Below, in pieces: positions 35,189 to 45,364 of a stretch of DNA of 64,000 nucleotides. A model generated the notes under the pieces. That model did no database searches and was not told the DNA's origin. It saw nothing but the letters and a program-made list of their open reading frames with translations. The DNA comes from Geothrix sp. Lineage in GTDB: Bacteria; Acidobacteriota; Holophagae; Holophagales; Holophagaceae. The stretch spans positions 88,996-152,995 of the forward strand of contig JAUXSE010000014.1 of the NCBI GenBank assembly GCA_030681515.1. The letters run 5' to 3'. How positions within the stretch are numbered: position 1 is the stretch's first letter; each line of letters starts with the position of its first letter. A program made the position numbers and the translations under genes.

Positions 35189-36898
35189 ATGGCCACACCC
35201 CTCAGCTTCCAGGGCATTTCCACCGGGCTGCAGACGGATCTGCTGATTGACGCCATCCTCCAGCAGGAGGCGCAGCCGTTGCAGCGGATGCAGGACCGGC
35301 AGACCCGCAACAATCAGCGGCTGGCGGCCTTGCAGACCCTGAAAACGAACATGACCTCGCTTTCATCGAGCCTGGCCACCCTGGGTGGCACCAGCTTCGG
35401 GGCCCGGTCGGTGTCCAGCACGGACATCAATAACACCTATGTTTCCGCCAGTGCCTCCAAGGCTGCGGTCGGCAGTTATGACCTCCTCGTGAGCCAGGTG
35501 GCCACCAAGGGGCGGATTTCGCCGACCCTGGTGGGCGGAGTGCCTTCCAATCTGGCGGTGGCGGATCCCCTGACCACCCCGGTCTTCAGCGGCACTTCCG
35601 CGAGCTTCGCCGTCCAGGGGACGGACGGTGTCATCAAGACGCTGACCCTGGAGGGCACGAACAACACCCTCTACGGGTTGCGGGACGCCATCAACGCCCT
35701 TGGAACGGCCGATCCGAATGTGGTGGGCTCCACGGGGCTCGGCGTGACCGCCACGGTGGTGAACACCGGCAGCGGCGCCAATCCCTACCAGCTGGTGCTG
35801 ACGGCCAAGGATACGGGCACCGGCACCACCGGCGGCGTGGTGACCTTCGCGGATGTCACCCCGGGCGGCGCCGTGAATACGCTCGGCATCCCGGTGGGCA
35901 CGGTGGATAGCCTGACCGCACCGACCTCCCTTTCGGGAGGACTCTCCTCGGCGGTGGCTGATGCGGCCAAGGATGCCCTCTTCACGGTGAACGGCATCCA
36001 GCTCACCCGGGAGTCGAATACCGTCACGGACGCGGTGGACGGCGTCACCTTCACGCTCAAGCAGGGCGGCCAGACCACGCCCACCACCTTCACGGTGGCG
36101 CTGGACAAGGCCGCCATCACCAGCGCCATGCAGGATGCCATCAGCAAATTCAACGCGCTGGTGAAGACCTACAAGGATGCTTCGGTGAGTGGCGGGGCCC
36201 TGGCCAACGATCCATCGGTGCGGTCCATGATCGCCCAGGTCCGTTCGGCCTTCTCGGGGTCCCCCGAGGGTCTGCCCGCCACGGCCGCCTTCACCTCCAC
36301 CGCCGACCTGGGCATCAAGACCAACCGGGACGGAAGCCTGAGCCTGGATGTCACCGCCTTCCAGTCGGCCCTGGACACGGACCCGGACGCCGCCCAGCGC
36401 GTCTTCGCCTTCACGGGGGAATCCACCAACGGCGTGGTGTCCTTCTATTCGGGTGGATCGAAGACGGTGACCGGAGCCGTCGGATTCAACATCACTTCCT
36501 ATGTCAGCGGCGGTGCGATAGCCGGCACCTTCACGGTAGCCGGGACCGATTACCTGCTGGCGGGAAGCAGCGGCGCCATCGCCGGAACAGTTGGAACCCC
36601 CCTCGAAGGATTGATCCTTTCGATATCGGGCACCGGAACCGGGACGCTGAATCTGACGCGGGGCGTGGGGCAGTCCGTCCAGGATGCCGTGTCAGGCCTG
36701 ACGGCCTCCACCACGGGGAACATCCCCCAGATCCTGACGAGCATCAACGACCAGAACGCCACCCTGACCCGCCAGATCGGCGAGGGCGAGGCGCGCCTGG
36801 ATCGGAGGCGCGAGGTGCTGGTGGCCCAGTTCGCGAAGCTCGAAGCGACGGTGGGGCAACTTCAGGCCGCGGGGCAGAGCCTCTCGGGCATCCGCTGA
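35189..36898 (+). CDS. fliD: Flagellar filament cap protein FliD
   Basis: The 569-residue protein has the FliD N-terminus (ISTGLQTDLLIDAILQQEAQ, then LQRMQDRQTRNN). The C-terminal FliD_C region includes LGIKTNRDGSLSLDVTAF and ends in a coiled-coil helix (QIGEGEARLDRRREVLVAQF). The central part is Thr/Gly-rich beta structure. FliD caps the growing filament and promotes flagellin folding. GGAGG precedes the ATG. It heads the fliD-fliS run. Confidence 0.94.
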   Translation: MATPLSFQGISTGLQTDLLIDAILQQEAQPLQRMQDRQTRNNQRLAALQTLKTNMTSLSSSLATLGGTSFGARSVSSTDINNTYVSASASKAAVGSYDLLVSQVATKGRISPTLVGGVPSNLAVADPLTTPVFSGTSASFAVQGTDGVIKTLTLEGTNNTLYGLRDAINALGTADPNVVGSTGLGVTATVVNTGSGANPYQLVLTAKDTGTGTTGGVVTFADVTPGGAVNTLGIPVGTVDSLTAPTSLSGGLSSAVADAAKDALFTVNGIQLTRESNTVTDAVDGVTFTLKQGGQTTPTTFTVALDKAAITSAMQDAISKFNALVKTYKDASVSGGALANDPSVRSMIAQVRSAFSGSPEGLPATAAFTSTADLGIKTNRDGSLSLDVTAFQSALDTDPDAAQRVFAFTGESTNGVVSFYSGGSKTVTGAVGFNITSYVSGGAIAGTFTVAGTDYLLAGSSGAIAGTVGTPLEGLILSISGTGTGTLNLTRGVGQSVQDAVSGLTASTTGNIPQILTSINDQNATLTRQIGEGEARLDRRREVLVAQFAKLEATVGQLQAAGQSLSGIR

Positions 36899-36950
36899 GA
36901 TTCGAGTTCCTCCGGGGAACAGCCGATTACGATAGCAAGGAAGCCGCGCC

Positions 36951-37376
36951 ATGACCCCCTATGCCAAAGCCACCGATCACTACCTCACCCAGCGCGTGAT
37001 GGGCGCCAGCCCCGAACAGCTGGCCGCGCTCCTGCTTGAAGGGGCCCAGCGGTTCCTCGCCCAGGCCGAGCAGGCCATCTCCCGGAAGGACTACGCGGCC
37101 AAGGGACAGGCCCTCAACCGGGTTTCCGCCATCGTGGATGAGCTGGCCGTGAGACTCGACATGGACCAGGGCGGGGAGCTCGCCCAGAATCTCCTGCGCC
37201 TGTACGACTGGTGGGGAAGGGAAATCGTCGAGGCGGGCGCCCAGCTTGAAACCCCGCGGCTGGAGCGGGTATCCAGGCAGATGGGCGATCTGCGCCAGAC
37301 CTGGGAGCAGCACCACCTGAAACGCACGGGGGCGACTGGAACCATGGCGTTCCAGGCGGGAGACCTCGTCGGATGA
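36951..37376 (+). CDS. fliS: Flagellar export chaperone FliS
   Basis: The 141-residue protein has the FliS pattern: YLTQRVMGASPEQLAALLLE, AISRKDYAAKGQALNRVSAI and a LRLYDWWGREIVEA block. FliS binds the flagellin C-terminus to prevent premature polymerisation. AAGGAAG precedes the ATG, and the stop overlaps the next gene (ATGA). Confidence 0.93.
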   Translation: MTPYAKATDHYLTQRVMGASPEQLAALLLEGAQRFLAQAEQAISRKDYAAKGQALNRVSAIVDELAVRLDMDQGGELAQNLLRLYDWWGREIVEAGAQLETPRLERVSRQMGDLRQTWEQHHLKRTGATGTMAFQAGDLVG

Positions 37377-37672
37377 GCGATGCGGACGTGCTCCGGGCCG
37401 TCGAACAAATGGAGGCTTGGCTCCGGGAGCCGGAGGCCCTGCCCGATGCGGAGGCCCTTGCGGCATGGAACCGTGAACTCCAGTCGGCGGTCGCTGGCGC
37501 AGAACGCGGGCCAGGATGGGCGGATCTGGCCATCCGCGCCCGGACGCTGGGAAAGCAGGCGCAGGGCCGCGCGGCCACCCTGGCGGTGCAGCGGGACCAG
37601 GTCCGGGCCGAACTGGACGCGCAGGGGCGCGGTGGCAGGGCACTGAAGGGGTACGGCGCGGCCGCGCGCTGA
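37373..37672 (+). CDS. Small hypothetical, FliT-position protein
   Basis: The 99-residue, mostly helical protein is coupled to fliS by a 4-bp ATGA overlap. Position after fliD-fliS and its helical make-up suggest a FliT- or FlgN-like chaperone, but I see no diagnostic motif. It contains AIRARTLGKQAQGRAATLAV and ends GYGAAAR. Its stop abuts the convergent upp gene. Confidence 0.6.
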   Translation: MSDADVLRAVEQMEAWLREPEALPDAEALAAWNRELQSAVAGAERGPGWADLAIRARTLGKQAQGRAATLAVQRDQVRAELDAQGRGGRALKGYGAAAR

Positions 37673-38299
37673 TCAGGCGGTGCCGAACAGGCGGTCGCCG
37701 GCATCCCCGAGACCCGGAAGAATGTAGCCCTTCTCGTTGAGCTGGCGGTCCACGGCGCCGACCACGATGGTCAGATCCGGATGATCGCGCTGAAGCCGAT
37801 CCAGACCTTCGGGCGCGGCCAGCACGGATACGAGAGAGAGGTTGATCGCGCCCGCGGACTTGAGCTGGCTGACGGCCTCGGAGGCGCTGCCGCCCGTGGC
37901 GAGCATCGGATCAAGCACGAAGACGGGTCGTGCTTCGAGAAGCGGCGGAAAGTTCCGGTAGTACGGCACGGGCACGAGGGAATCGTGATCACGGTACAGC
38001 CCGAGGTGGCCGACCTTGGCCGTCGGAAGCAGTTTCAGGAAGGAGGGGAGCAGGCCGAGGCCTGCGCGCAGGACGGGCACCAGCACCGGATCCAGCGACC
38101 TCAGGCGGAGCGTCCCGGTGCGTTCCAGGGGTGTTTCCACCACCACGGATTCCACGGGGAGGGTGCGCGTGGATTCGACCGCGAGGATCAAGCCCACCTC
38201 CTCGATGAGGGCCCGGAAGAGGCTTCCCGGCGTCTTGCGATCGCGGATGAGGGAGAGCTTGTGGTGGAGGAGCGGATGGTCGACTACCTGGATCGTCAT
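37673..38299 (-). CDS. upp: Uracil phosphoribosyltransferase
   Basis: The start is the ATG at 38299, with GGAGG 5 nt upstream, giving 208 residues. Family landmarks are HPLLHHKLSLIRDRKT, PVLRAGLGLLPSFL, the PRPP loop VFVLDPMLATGGSA, and the uracil-binding end YILPGLGDAGDRLFGT. The enzyme converts uracil plus PRPP to UMP in pyrimidine salvage. It is convergent with the flagellar operon. Confidence 0.97.
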   Translation of the reverse strand: MTIQVVDHPLLHHKLSLIRDRKTPGSLFRALIEEVGLILAVESTRTLPVESVVVETPLERTGTLRLRSLDPVLVPVLRAGLGLLPSFLKLLPTAKVGHLGLYRDHDSLVPVPYYRNFPPLLEARPVFVLDPMLATGGSASEAVSQLKSAGAINLSLVSVLAAPEGLDRLQRDHPDLTIVVGAVDRQLNEKGYILPGLGDAGDRLFGTA

Positions 38300-38787
38300 G
38301 GGGGCCTCCGAACGCTTCCGATTGGATCCCGAGGGGCCGTAAGCATGGGGCCGGGGATGTGGGAGGCGCGAGTTGAAGCGTAGCAGGCGAGGGCCTTCCG
38401 GCGGCACGAAGCCGCCGCGTCCAGCCTTCGAGCCGCGGCGTCGGCGCCGATTCATGGCGCCGAGGGAGCCGATCCGCGATCCTCGGCATGATGCCCATAG
38501 AACGGCTGGTACCAACGATTCTGCTCGTACCGTCGCCGGTTGGAATGGCGCATTTCCCCCGCATCGGACCGCCCCCGAGTCCGGGTTCTCGCGCAGATAC
38601 CCTCCCCGGGGATGCGGAAACGAATGGACCAGGGCCGGGGAGGTAGCGTCAAAAAAAATGAAGATTTATGTAATTTCTCTGTTGACCTCTTCCAGATCGC
38701 TGGTTTCATGTTGAATCAGAGGAAAAATGCCCGATCATCTTCCCCATAGGGCCAGCAGCGAGGTATCTGAGATTTGGAGTGTGGGAA
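38300..38787. other. Intergenic region between upp and the TrpC-like gene
   Basis: This 488-nt stretch contains no gene I can support. A 33-residue minus-strand frame (38452-38553, MRHSNRRRYEQNRWYQPFYG at its start) has only a weak RBS. From about 38650 the DNA becomes AT-rich, including a run of eight A residues, and TTGACC at about 38684-38689 could be a -35 element for the gene at 38788. No RNA gene is recognisable. Confidence 0.5.
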
Positions 38788-40245
38788 ATGCTAAAGAAAG
38801 TCGCCATCTTCAAGGCCCTTGATGTGGAAATCAAGAAGCAGAGGGGCCCCGTGGCGGTGAAGGATGCCTACAAGGGCCACCATTCCCTGAAAGAAGAGCT
38901 CAGCCAGCCTGGAATCACCATTTTGGGCGAGGTGGCGGGGGGCGACCCAGGCCGCGGGCAGGTCCGGGAGTCCTACAAGGCCTCGACCCACGCGAAGAGC
39001 CTGGCCGAAAACGGGGCCCGGGCGCTGTCCGTGGCCACGGACAAATTCCTCTACCACGGCGAGGACAAGCATCTCTCGGAGGTGCGGAGCCATGTGAAGC
39101 TGCCCCTGATCCGCCGGGAGTTCATCTTCGAGGAATATCAGGTCGAGGAGAGCAAGATCCTGGGGGCGGACGCCATCTTCCTCATGCCCGCCCTGCTGGC
39201 CCAGGACCGGCTGCAGACCCTGCTGAAGTTCGCCACGAGCAAGGGGCTCGACGTGGTGGTCGAGGTCACCTCGGAAGCGGAATTGCGCCGCGCCGTGGAG
39301 GCGGGGGCCGATATCATCTGCGCCGTGGGCCGCAACCTCGACACCTGGGAGGCCTCCTGGGACCAGGCCGTGGCCTTGGTCAAAAAGGTGCCCAAGAGCT
39401 GCTTGAAGCTGGTCGAGGGCGGCATCCAGCGGTTGGAACAGATCAAGCAGATGGAAGCCCTCGGGGTCCATGGCCTGATCATCGGTGACGCCCTTCTCGA
39501 TGACTACTATCCCGGCAAGCGCCTGGCCCAGATCCTGGCAGGCGTGGAGCCCCCGAAAAAAGCCGCGAAGCCCAAGGGCAAGACCGGCTCTGCCGCTGAC
39601 GCGGCGCAAGCCCCTACGGCCGCCTCGGCGGCCAAGGAACGTATATCCACCCAGCGGAAAGATACGGTCCAACTTGGCGCGAAAGATGCTAAGGGCAAAC
39701 CATCTTCCCGCACGACCCCTTCCAACCCCGCCCAAAAGGGCGTAAAGGAGCCACCCATGGCCGAACTGACCAACATGGTCATCCCCCCCGCTGCCCCCGC
39801 GGCCGCGAAACCCGCCGTCAAGAAGCCGGCGAAGAAGGCTGCCCCCAAGAAGAAGGCCGCCGCCAAGAAGCCCGCGGCGAAGAAGCCGGCCGTCAAGAAG
39901 GCCGCCGCCAAGAAGCCGGCTGCCAAGAAGGCCGTGAAGAAGGCCGCGCCGAAGAAGGCCGCCGCCAAGAAGGTCGTGAAGAAGGCCGTGAAGAAGGCCG
40001 CGCCGAAGAAGGCCGCCGCCAAGAAGCCGGCCGTCAAGAAGGCTGTGAAGAAGGCTGTGAAGAAGGCCGCGCCGAAGAAGGCCGCCGCCAAGAAGGTCGT
40101 GAAGAAGGCCGTGAAGAAGGCCGCGCCGAAGAAGGCCGCCGCCAAGAAGGTCGTGAAGAAGGCCGTGAAGAAGGCCGCGCCGAAGAAGGCCGCCGCCAAG
40201 AAGCCGGCCGCCAAGAAGGTCGTGAAGAAGGCCGCCAAGAAGTAG
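38788..40245 (+). CDS. Degenerate TrpC-like barrel fused in frame to histone-H1-like Lys/Ala tail
   Basis: I use the ATG at 38788 (GGAG 8 nt upstream); a GTG at 38779 is possible. The 485-residue frame has an indole-3-glycerol-phosphate-synthase-like domain at about 1-255 (GARALSVATDKFLYHG, LPLIRREFIFEEYQVEESK, LDVVVEVTSEAEL). After a charged linker, residues 324-485 are a (K/A/P)-rich tail like bacterial histone H1 homologues. Key TrpC residues are changed: the ExK motif reads GEVAGG, the KDF lysine is Arg in RREF, and the GINNR loop reads CAVGR. Glu in VEVT and LVEGG remain. Synthase activity is therefore doubtful. No other trp genes are near. Confidence 0.8.
   Translation: MLKKVAIFKALDVEIKKQRGPVAVKDAYKGHHSLKEELSQPGITILGEVAGGDPGRGQVRESYKASTHAKSLAENGARALSVATDKFLYHGEDKHLSEVRSHVKLPLIRREFIFEEYQVEESKILGADAIFLMPALLAQDRLQTLLKFATSKGLDVVVEVTSEAELRRAVEAGADIICAVGRNLDTWEASWDQAVALVKKVPKSCLKLVEGGIQRLEQIKQMEALGVHGLIIGDALLDDYYPGKRLAQILAGVEPPKKAAKPKGKTGSAADAAQAPTAASAAKERISTQRKDTVQLGAKDAKGKPSSRTTPSNPAQKGVKEPPMAELTNMVIPPAAPAAAKPAVKKPAKKAAPKKKAAAKKPAAKKPAVKKAAAKKPAAKKAVKKAAPKKAAAKKVVKKAVKKAAPKKAAAKKPAVKKAVKKAVKKAAPKKAAAKKVVKKAVKKAAPKKAAAKKVVKKAVKKAAPKKAAAKKPAAKKVVKKAAKK
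39745..39759 (+). promoter_or_regulatory. Strong internal ribosome binding site before H1-like tail
   Basis: AAGGAG (39745-39750) lies 6 nt before an in-frame ATG at 39757, inside the TrpC-like/H1 frame. It is one of the best RBS sequences in the window and is placed precisely at the start of the H1-like part. Confidence 0.7.
39757..40245 (+). CDS. Histone-H1-like DNA-binding protein, likely internal start product
   Basis: Starting at the internal ATG ([19 protein letters not shown]), 162 residues follow, of which nearly all after residue 20 are Lys, Ala, Pro and Val in KKAAPKK-type repeats. Such tails occur in Hc1/Hc2 and BpH1-like bacterial H1 homologues that bind DNA non-specifically and compact the nucleoid. 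It is in the same frame as the TrpC-like gene with no stop between, so the cell may make a long fusion, a short protein, or both. An alternative is that only this short form is functional, the upstream domain being a relic. Confidence 0.75.
   Translation: MAELTNMVIPPAAPAAAKPAVKKPAKKAAPKKKAAAKKPAAKKPAVKKAAAKKPAAKKAVKKAAPKKAAAKKVVKKAVKKAAPKKAAAKKPAVKKAVKKAVKKAAPKKAAAKKVVKKAVKKAAPKKAAAKKVVKKAVKKAAPKKAAAKKPAAKKVVKKAAKK
39958..40200 (+). repeat. 54-bp tandem repeats coding AAAKKVVKKAVKKAAPKK
   Basis: An 18-residue unit (54 nt) recurs three times, at about 39958, 40081 and 40135, with a variant unit (PAVKKAVKKAVKK) between the first and second. The nucleotide copies are nearly identical, which marks recent expansion and makes tail length prone to slippage. 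Confidence 0.8.
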
Positions 40246-40273
40246 GCCGGACTGCCACACATAACCTGACTAA

Positions 40274-41599
<1,326 letters not shown>

Positions 41600-41612
41600 G
41601 GGGGCACCCTTC

Positions 41613-41915
41613 ATGAACGCCAACTGGCTCCTCAAGTCCTCCACCCTGTGGGGCGCGCTCGGAGCCTCGGGGCTCCTGGCCCTGATGGCCATGCTGTTCT
41701 CCCAGGGCGGTCTGCCCGAGCTGCGGAAGCGCGAGGCCGAGCTGGCGACGGCCCGTACGCGGCTGGTGGAGCTCAATCGCCGCAACCGGGAACTGTTGGA
41801 GGAGGTTCAGCGCCTCGCGGCGAAGGACCCCGAGCTGATGGAGGCCCTGGCGCGCCGCCAGGGCTACGCGCGCAAGGGCGAGACCGTCTACACCTTCCGA
41901 AACCGCGAGCGGTAG
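41613..41915 (+). CDS. FtsB/DivIC-like septum protein
   Basis: The 100-residue protein has one N-terminal membrane helix (about 12-31), then a coiled coil (LRKREAELATARTRLVELNR and EVQRLAAKDPELMEALARRQ) and a conserved ARKGETVYTF end. This is the FtsB/DivIC layout, and it sits right after eno as in many bacteria. It probably links FtsL and FtsQ in the divisome. Confidence 0.85.
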   Translation: MNANWLLKSSTLWGALGASGLLALMAMLFSQGGLPELRKREAELATARTRLVELNRRNRELLEEVQRLAAKDPELMEALARRQGYARKGETVYTFRNRER

Positions 41916-41916
41916 G

Positions 41917-42720
41917 TTGGAACTCCAGCTCGCCTCCGCTTCGGGCAATGTGTTCGGCTATCTTTGGGCAGACGAGGTTAAAGATAGTTATGGTGATGAT
42001 TATGCCAAAATCTTGTGTCCAAGGGGCCACGGATTCGGTTTAGATGGCCTTTTTTTGATGCAAAGGCCCGGAGCGGGTCCGTGGCTCTTGGAGCACTGGG
42101 ATGCGGATGGCTCCAAGTCCTTTTGTTCCAACGGTAGTAGAGCGGCCATGGCCATCCCTGGAGCCCCGGGCGACGGGCAGGTCGAGGCCGTCTCCAGTGG
42201 CGAGCGCATCCTGCTCCGGCGTGGCGGCGAAGGCATCGGCATCCGCATGCCCCAGGGCGAAGGCTTCGGGCTGAGGGCCGTTCCCGTGCCGACGGCCTGG
42301 CCCGCGGGCTTCGGATGGATCGGCAATCCCCAGCTGGTGCTGCGCGTGCCATCGGTGGCGGCGGTGGACCTCCCGGTCCTCGCGCCACCGCTCCGCCGCC
42401 ACGCCGCATTCCCGGGCGGCACCAACGTGAACGTGGTCGAGGTCCTCGCGCCAGGGGAGGCGCGGATCCGTTCCTGGGAGCGGGGGGTCGAGGGCGAAAC
42501 CCTCTGCTGCGGAACAGGCAGCGCGGTGGCGGCGGCATGGTTGGCCCACACGGAGGGTGTCCGGACCTGGCGGCTCCATACCGCCGGCGGAGAGACCGTG
42601 TCGGTCGGTCTCGACCTGGATGCGGACGGCACCTGGCGCGACTTGTGGCTTTCCGGGCCGGTCCGGCGGCTGGGGGTCGTGCATCCGGATCCCTCGCTGC
42701 TGCTGCGGTTGCGGCACTGA
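41917..42720 (+). CDS. dapF: Diaminopimelate epimerase
   Basis: The frame opens at a TTG at 41917, one base after the ftsB-like stop, and encodes 267 residues. The two catalytic cysteines are at 70 (FCSNGSRAA) and 198 (CCGTGSAVAA), each in its family motif. The racemase-like block GTNVNVVEV is also present. DapF converts LL- to meso-diaminopimelate for lysine and peptidoglycan. The N-terminus differs from the usual GNDF motif (SGNVFGYLW). Confidence 0.9.
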   Translation: MELQLASASGNVFGYLWADEVKDSYGDDYAKILCPRGHGFGLDGLFLMQRPGAGPWLLEHWDADGSKSFCSNGSRAAMAIPGAPGDGQVEAVSSGERILLRRGGEGIGIRMPQGEGFGLRAVPVPTAWPAGFGWIGNPQLVLRVPSVAAVDLPVLAPPLRRHAAFPGGTNVNVVEVLAPGEARIRSWERGVEGETLCCGTGSAVAAAWLAHTEGVRTWRLHTAGGETVSVGLDLDADGTWRDLWLSGPVRRLGVVHPDPSLLLRLRH

Positions 42721-42834
42721 TCACACCGGCGCTTGGCCGTGGAACCCGACCTGCTAGACTGGCGTGTTCCACACCCGAGGGGATGCCGAGATGCGTGGTT
42801 TGATCAGCGCCAGCGCCATGATGAGGGCCGCCTG

Positions 42835-43614
42835 ATGCGTGCCCGCGTGCTGGTTCTGGCGAACCAGAAGGGCGGCGTGGGCAAGACCACCACGGCCATC
42901 AACCTCGCCGCCTCCCTGGCGATGATGGAGAAGATGGTGCTGCTGGTGGACTTCGATCCCCAGGGCCACAGCACCACGGGCCTGGGCTTCCCCAAGCCGG
43001 ACCACCGCGCGGGAGCCTACGCCCTGATGAAGGGCGCGCCCGCCGAGGCCCTGGTGCTCAGTACCGAAGTGCCGATGATGCAGGTGATCCCCGCGGGCAA
43101 GGATCTCGCGCAACTGGAGTTCGAGCTCTTCGAACTGCCCCAGCTCCAGGTGCTCAAGCAGGCCCTCGCGCCGCTCATGGATCGCTACGACTACATCCTC
43201 ATTGATCCACCGCCCAGCCTCGGCATGATCACCTTGAACGCCCTCACCGCGGCGGACGAGGTCATCGTGCCCATGCCCTGCGAGTTCTTCGCCCTGGATG
43301 GCCTGGCGGAGTTGACCGAGACGCTGCGTCGCATTCAGGCCGGTCCGAACCCCCGCCTCAAGCTGGGCGGCATCCTCCTCACCATGGCGGAGGAGCGCAC
43401 CAACCTCGGCGCTGCGGTGGCCAACGAAGTGCGCCATGCCTTCCCGGGCAAGGTCTTCCAGACCATGATCCCCCGCAACATCCGGCTTGCCGAGGCGCCC
43501 AGCCACGGCAAGCCCGTGGCCTTCTATGATCTGCGATCCAAGGGCGCCCAGGCCTACCTCAGTCTCGCGAAGGAGTGGCTCGGCCTGGAGATCCCCGCGA
43601 GGAGGGAAGCCTGA
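42835..43614 (+). CDS. parA: ParA-family chromosome partitioning ATPase
   Basis: I take the ATG at 42835 as start because the Walker motif begins soon after ([11 protein letters not shown], residues 10-20). The 259-residue protein also shows [33 protein letters not shown] and [17 protein letters not shown]. ParA moves ParB-parS complexes. It is coupled to parB by TGATG. No parS palindrome was noticed in the window. Confidence 0.95.
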   Translation: MRARVLVLANQKGGVGKTTTAINLAASLAMMEKMVLLVDFDPQGHSTTGLGFPKPDHRAGAYALMKGAPAEALVLSTEVPMMQVIPAGKDLAQLEFELFELPQLQVLKQALAPLMDRYDYILIDPPPSLGMITLNALTAADEVIVPMPCEFFALDGLAELTETLRRIQAGPNPRLKLGGILLTMAEERTNLGAAVANEVRHAFPGKVFQTMIPRNIRLAEAPSHGKPVAFYDLRSKGAQAYLSLAKEWLGLEIPARREA

Positions 43615-44498
43615 TGACCCTGTTGAAGCGCCCGGCCCTGGGCCGGGGACTCACCTCGCTCATGAGCCAGTTGGCCCCCGAGGACTCCAGCCAGCGGGAG
43701 CTGCCCCTGGGCAGTCTGGTGCCCAACCGCGCCCAGCCCCGCACCCACTTCGACGAGGCCTCTCTCGCGGAACTGGCCGAAAGCCTGAAACAGCACGGCA
43801 TGGTCCAGCCCATCGTGGTCCGCAAGGTCGGTGATCAGTTCGAGATCATCGCCGGCGAGCGCCGCTGGCGGGCGGCCCGCAAGGCCGGAATCGCCATGGT
43901 GCCCGTCGTGATCAAGGAGGTTCCGGACGACCGCCTGCTGGAGTTCGCTCTGGTGGAGAACATCCAGCGCCAGGAACTGAACCCCATCGAGGAGGCCACG
44001 GCCTACTGGCAGCTGGGAGAGCACCTGAGGCTCACCCAGGAGCAGGTGGCCGACCGCGTGGGCAAGTCCCGGCCCCAGGTGGCGAATACCCTGCGTCTCC
44101 TGCGCCTGCCCGCCGAACTGAAGGCGGATGTCTCCCACGGCCGCCTGAGCACCGGCCACGCCAAGGTGCTGCTCGGCGTGGCTGATGCCCGGCTTCAGGA
44201 GCAACTGGCCCACGAGGTGATCGCCCAGCAGCTCAGCGTGCGCGCCCTGGAGGCCCGCATCCACCAGCTCCAGAAACAGAGCAAGGCAAAGGGGAGGACG
44301 AAGCATCCCCAGGATCTCTTCATCAAGGCCGCCGCCGAGGAACTTACCCAGTCCTGGGGCACCCGCGTCGAGATCAAGGCCAAGGGCAAGGCCGGGGCCC
44401 TGGTGATGCACTACGGCAGCGAAGGCGAGCTGGACCGCCTCTTCGAGGCCCTCAAGCACGGTCCGGCCAAGCGCCGCCAGGAACGTGACCTAGGTTAG
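43614..44498 (+). CDS. parB: ParB-family partitioning protein
   Basis: The 294-residue protein has LKRPALGRGLTSLM at the start. The CTP-binding nuclease-like domain (IVVRKVGDQFEIIAGERRWR, about 65-90, and ENIQRQELNPIEEA) is followed by a helix-turn-helix region (LTQEQVADRVGKSRPQVANT) and a dimerisation end. It acts with ParA at parS sites. Confidence 0.96.
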   Translation: MTLLKRPALGRGLTSLMSQLAPEDSSQRELPLGSLVPNRAQPRTHFDEASLAELAESLKQHGMVQPIVVRKVGDQFEIIAGERRWRAARKAGIAMVPVVIKEVPDDRLLEFALVENIQRQELNPIEEATAYWQLGEHLRLTQEQVADRVGKSRPQVANTLRLLRLPAELKADVSHGRLSTGHAKVLLGVADARLQEQLAHEVIAQQLSVRALEARIHQLQKQSKAKGRTKHPQDLFIKAAAEELTQSWGTRVEIKAKGKAGALVMHYGSEGELDRLFEALKHGPAKRRQERDLG

Positions 44499-44506
44499 GA
44501 GTCTCC

Positions 44507-45364
44507 ATGTCGTCCTGGTTCGTCAAGAAGCGCCAGCAGAAAACCGCCGTCGAGGAAAAGACCGTCCGCGTGCCCGAGGGCCTCTGGATCAAGTGCGAGG
44601 CCTGCAAGGAGCTGATCTACCGCAAGGAGCTGGTCAATACCCACAACGTCTGCCCCAAGTGCGGGTACCACTTCCGCATCGGTGTGGACGAGCGGCTGGA
44701 GAACCTGATGGACGCGGGCTGGACGACGCTCTTCAGCCACCTGAAGAGCGGGGATCCCCTCGGGTTCGTTTCGACGAAGAGCTACAAGGACCAGCTCAGG
44801 AAGCTGGACCAGGCCGGGCAGACCGAGGATGCCGTGGTCGTGGTGGAAGGCACCCTGTCGGGGCACGCCGTCGTGGCCGCCATCATGAACTTCGACTTTC
44901 TGGCGGCCAGCATGGGCAGCGTGGTGGGTGAGAAGCTGCGCCTGGGGGCCGAGCGGGCCCTGGAGAAGGAGTGCGCCTTCATCATCGTCAGTTGCAGCGG
45001 CGGCGCCCGGATGCAGGAAGGCACCCTGTCCCTCATGCAGATGGCGAAGGTGAGCGCCGCGCTGGCCAAGCTCGACAAGGCGGGACTGCCCTACCTGAGC
45101 ATCCTGACCGATCCCACCACCGGCGGCGTCAGCGCCAGCTACGCCATGCTGGGTGATCTGAACATCGCGGAGCCCAAGGCCCTCATCGGCTTCGCCGGGC
45201 CCCGGGTCATCGAACAGACCATCAAGCAGAGCCTGCCCGAGGGCTTCCAGCGCTCCGAATTCCTCCAGGCCCACGGCATGGTGGACAAGGTGGTCAACCG
45301 CGATCAACTCAAGGACTTCATCGCCGCCTGCCTGGCGTGGATGATGCCATCGCCCAGGGACTGA
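44507..45364 (+). CDS. accD: Acetyl-CoA carboxylase carboxyltransferase subunit beta
   Basis: The 285-residue protein has the AccD zinc finger: CEAC at about residues 29-32 and CPKCGYHF at 51-58. The carboxyltransferase core follows, with SGGARMQEGTLSLMQMAK and SILTDPTTGGVSASYAMLGD, ending LPEGFQRSEFL. It works with AccA in malonyl-CoA synthesis; accA is not in the window. AGGAG precedes the ATG. Confidence 0.97.
   Translation: MSSWFVKKRQQKTAVEEKTVRVPEGLWIKCEACKELIYRKELVNTHNVCPKCGYHFRIGVDERLENLMDAGWTTLFSHLKSGDPLGFVSTKSYKDQLRKLDQAGQTEDAVVVVEGTLSGHAVVAAIMNFDFLAASMGSVVGEKLRLGAERALEKECAFIIVSCSGGARMQEGTLSLMQMAKVSAALAKLDKAGLPYLSILTDPTTGGVSASYAMLGDLNIAEPKALIGFAGPRVIEQTIKQSLPEGFQRSEFLQAHGMVDKVVNRDQLKDFIAACLAWMMPSPRD

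Noticed and set aside
38452..38553. 33-residue minus-strand frame with plausible composition
   Set aside because: Weak RBS and no recognised similarity; mentioned only in the intergenic entry.
38791..40260. Long minus-strand frame opposite the TrpC/H1 gene
   Set aside because: It is a Leu/Gly/Arg-rich mirror of the Lys/Ala repeats, with no RBS or family similarity.
42721..43614. parS sites near parAB
   Set aside because: I looked for the TGTTTCACGTGAAACA type palindrome in the window and found no convincing match.
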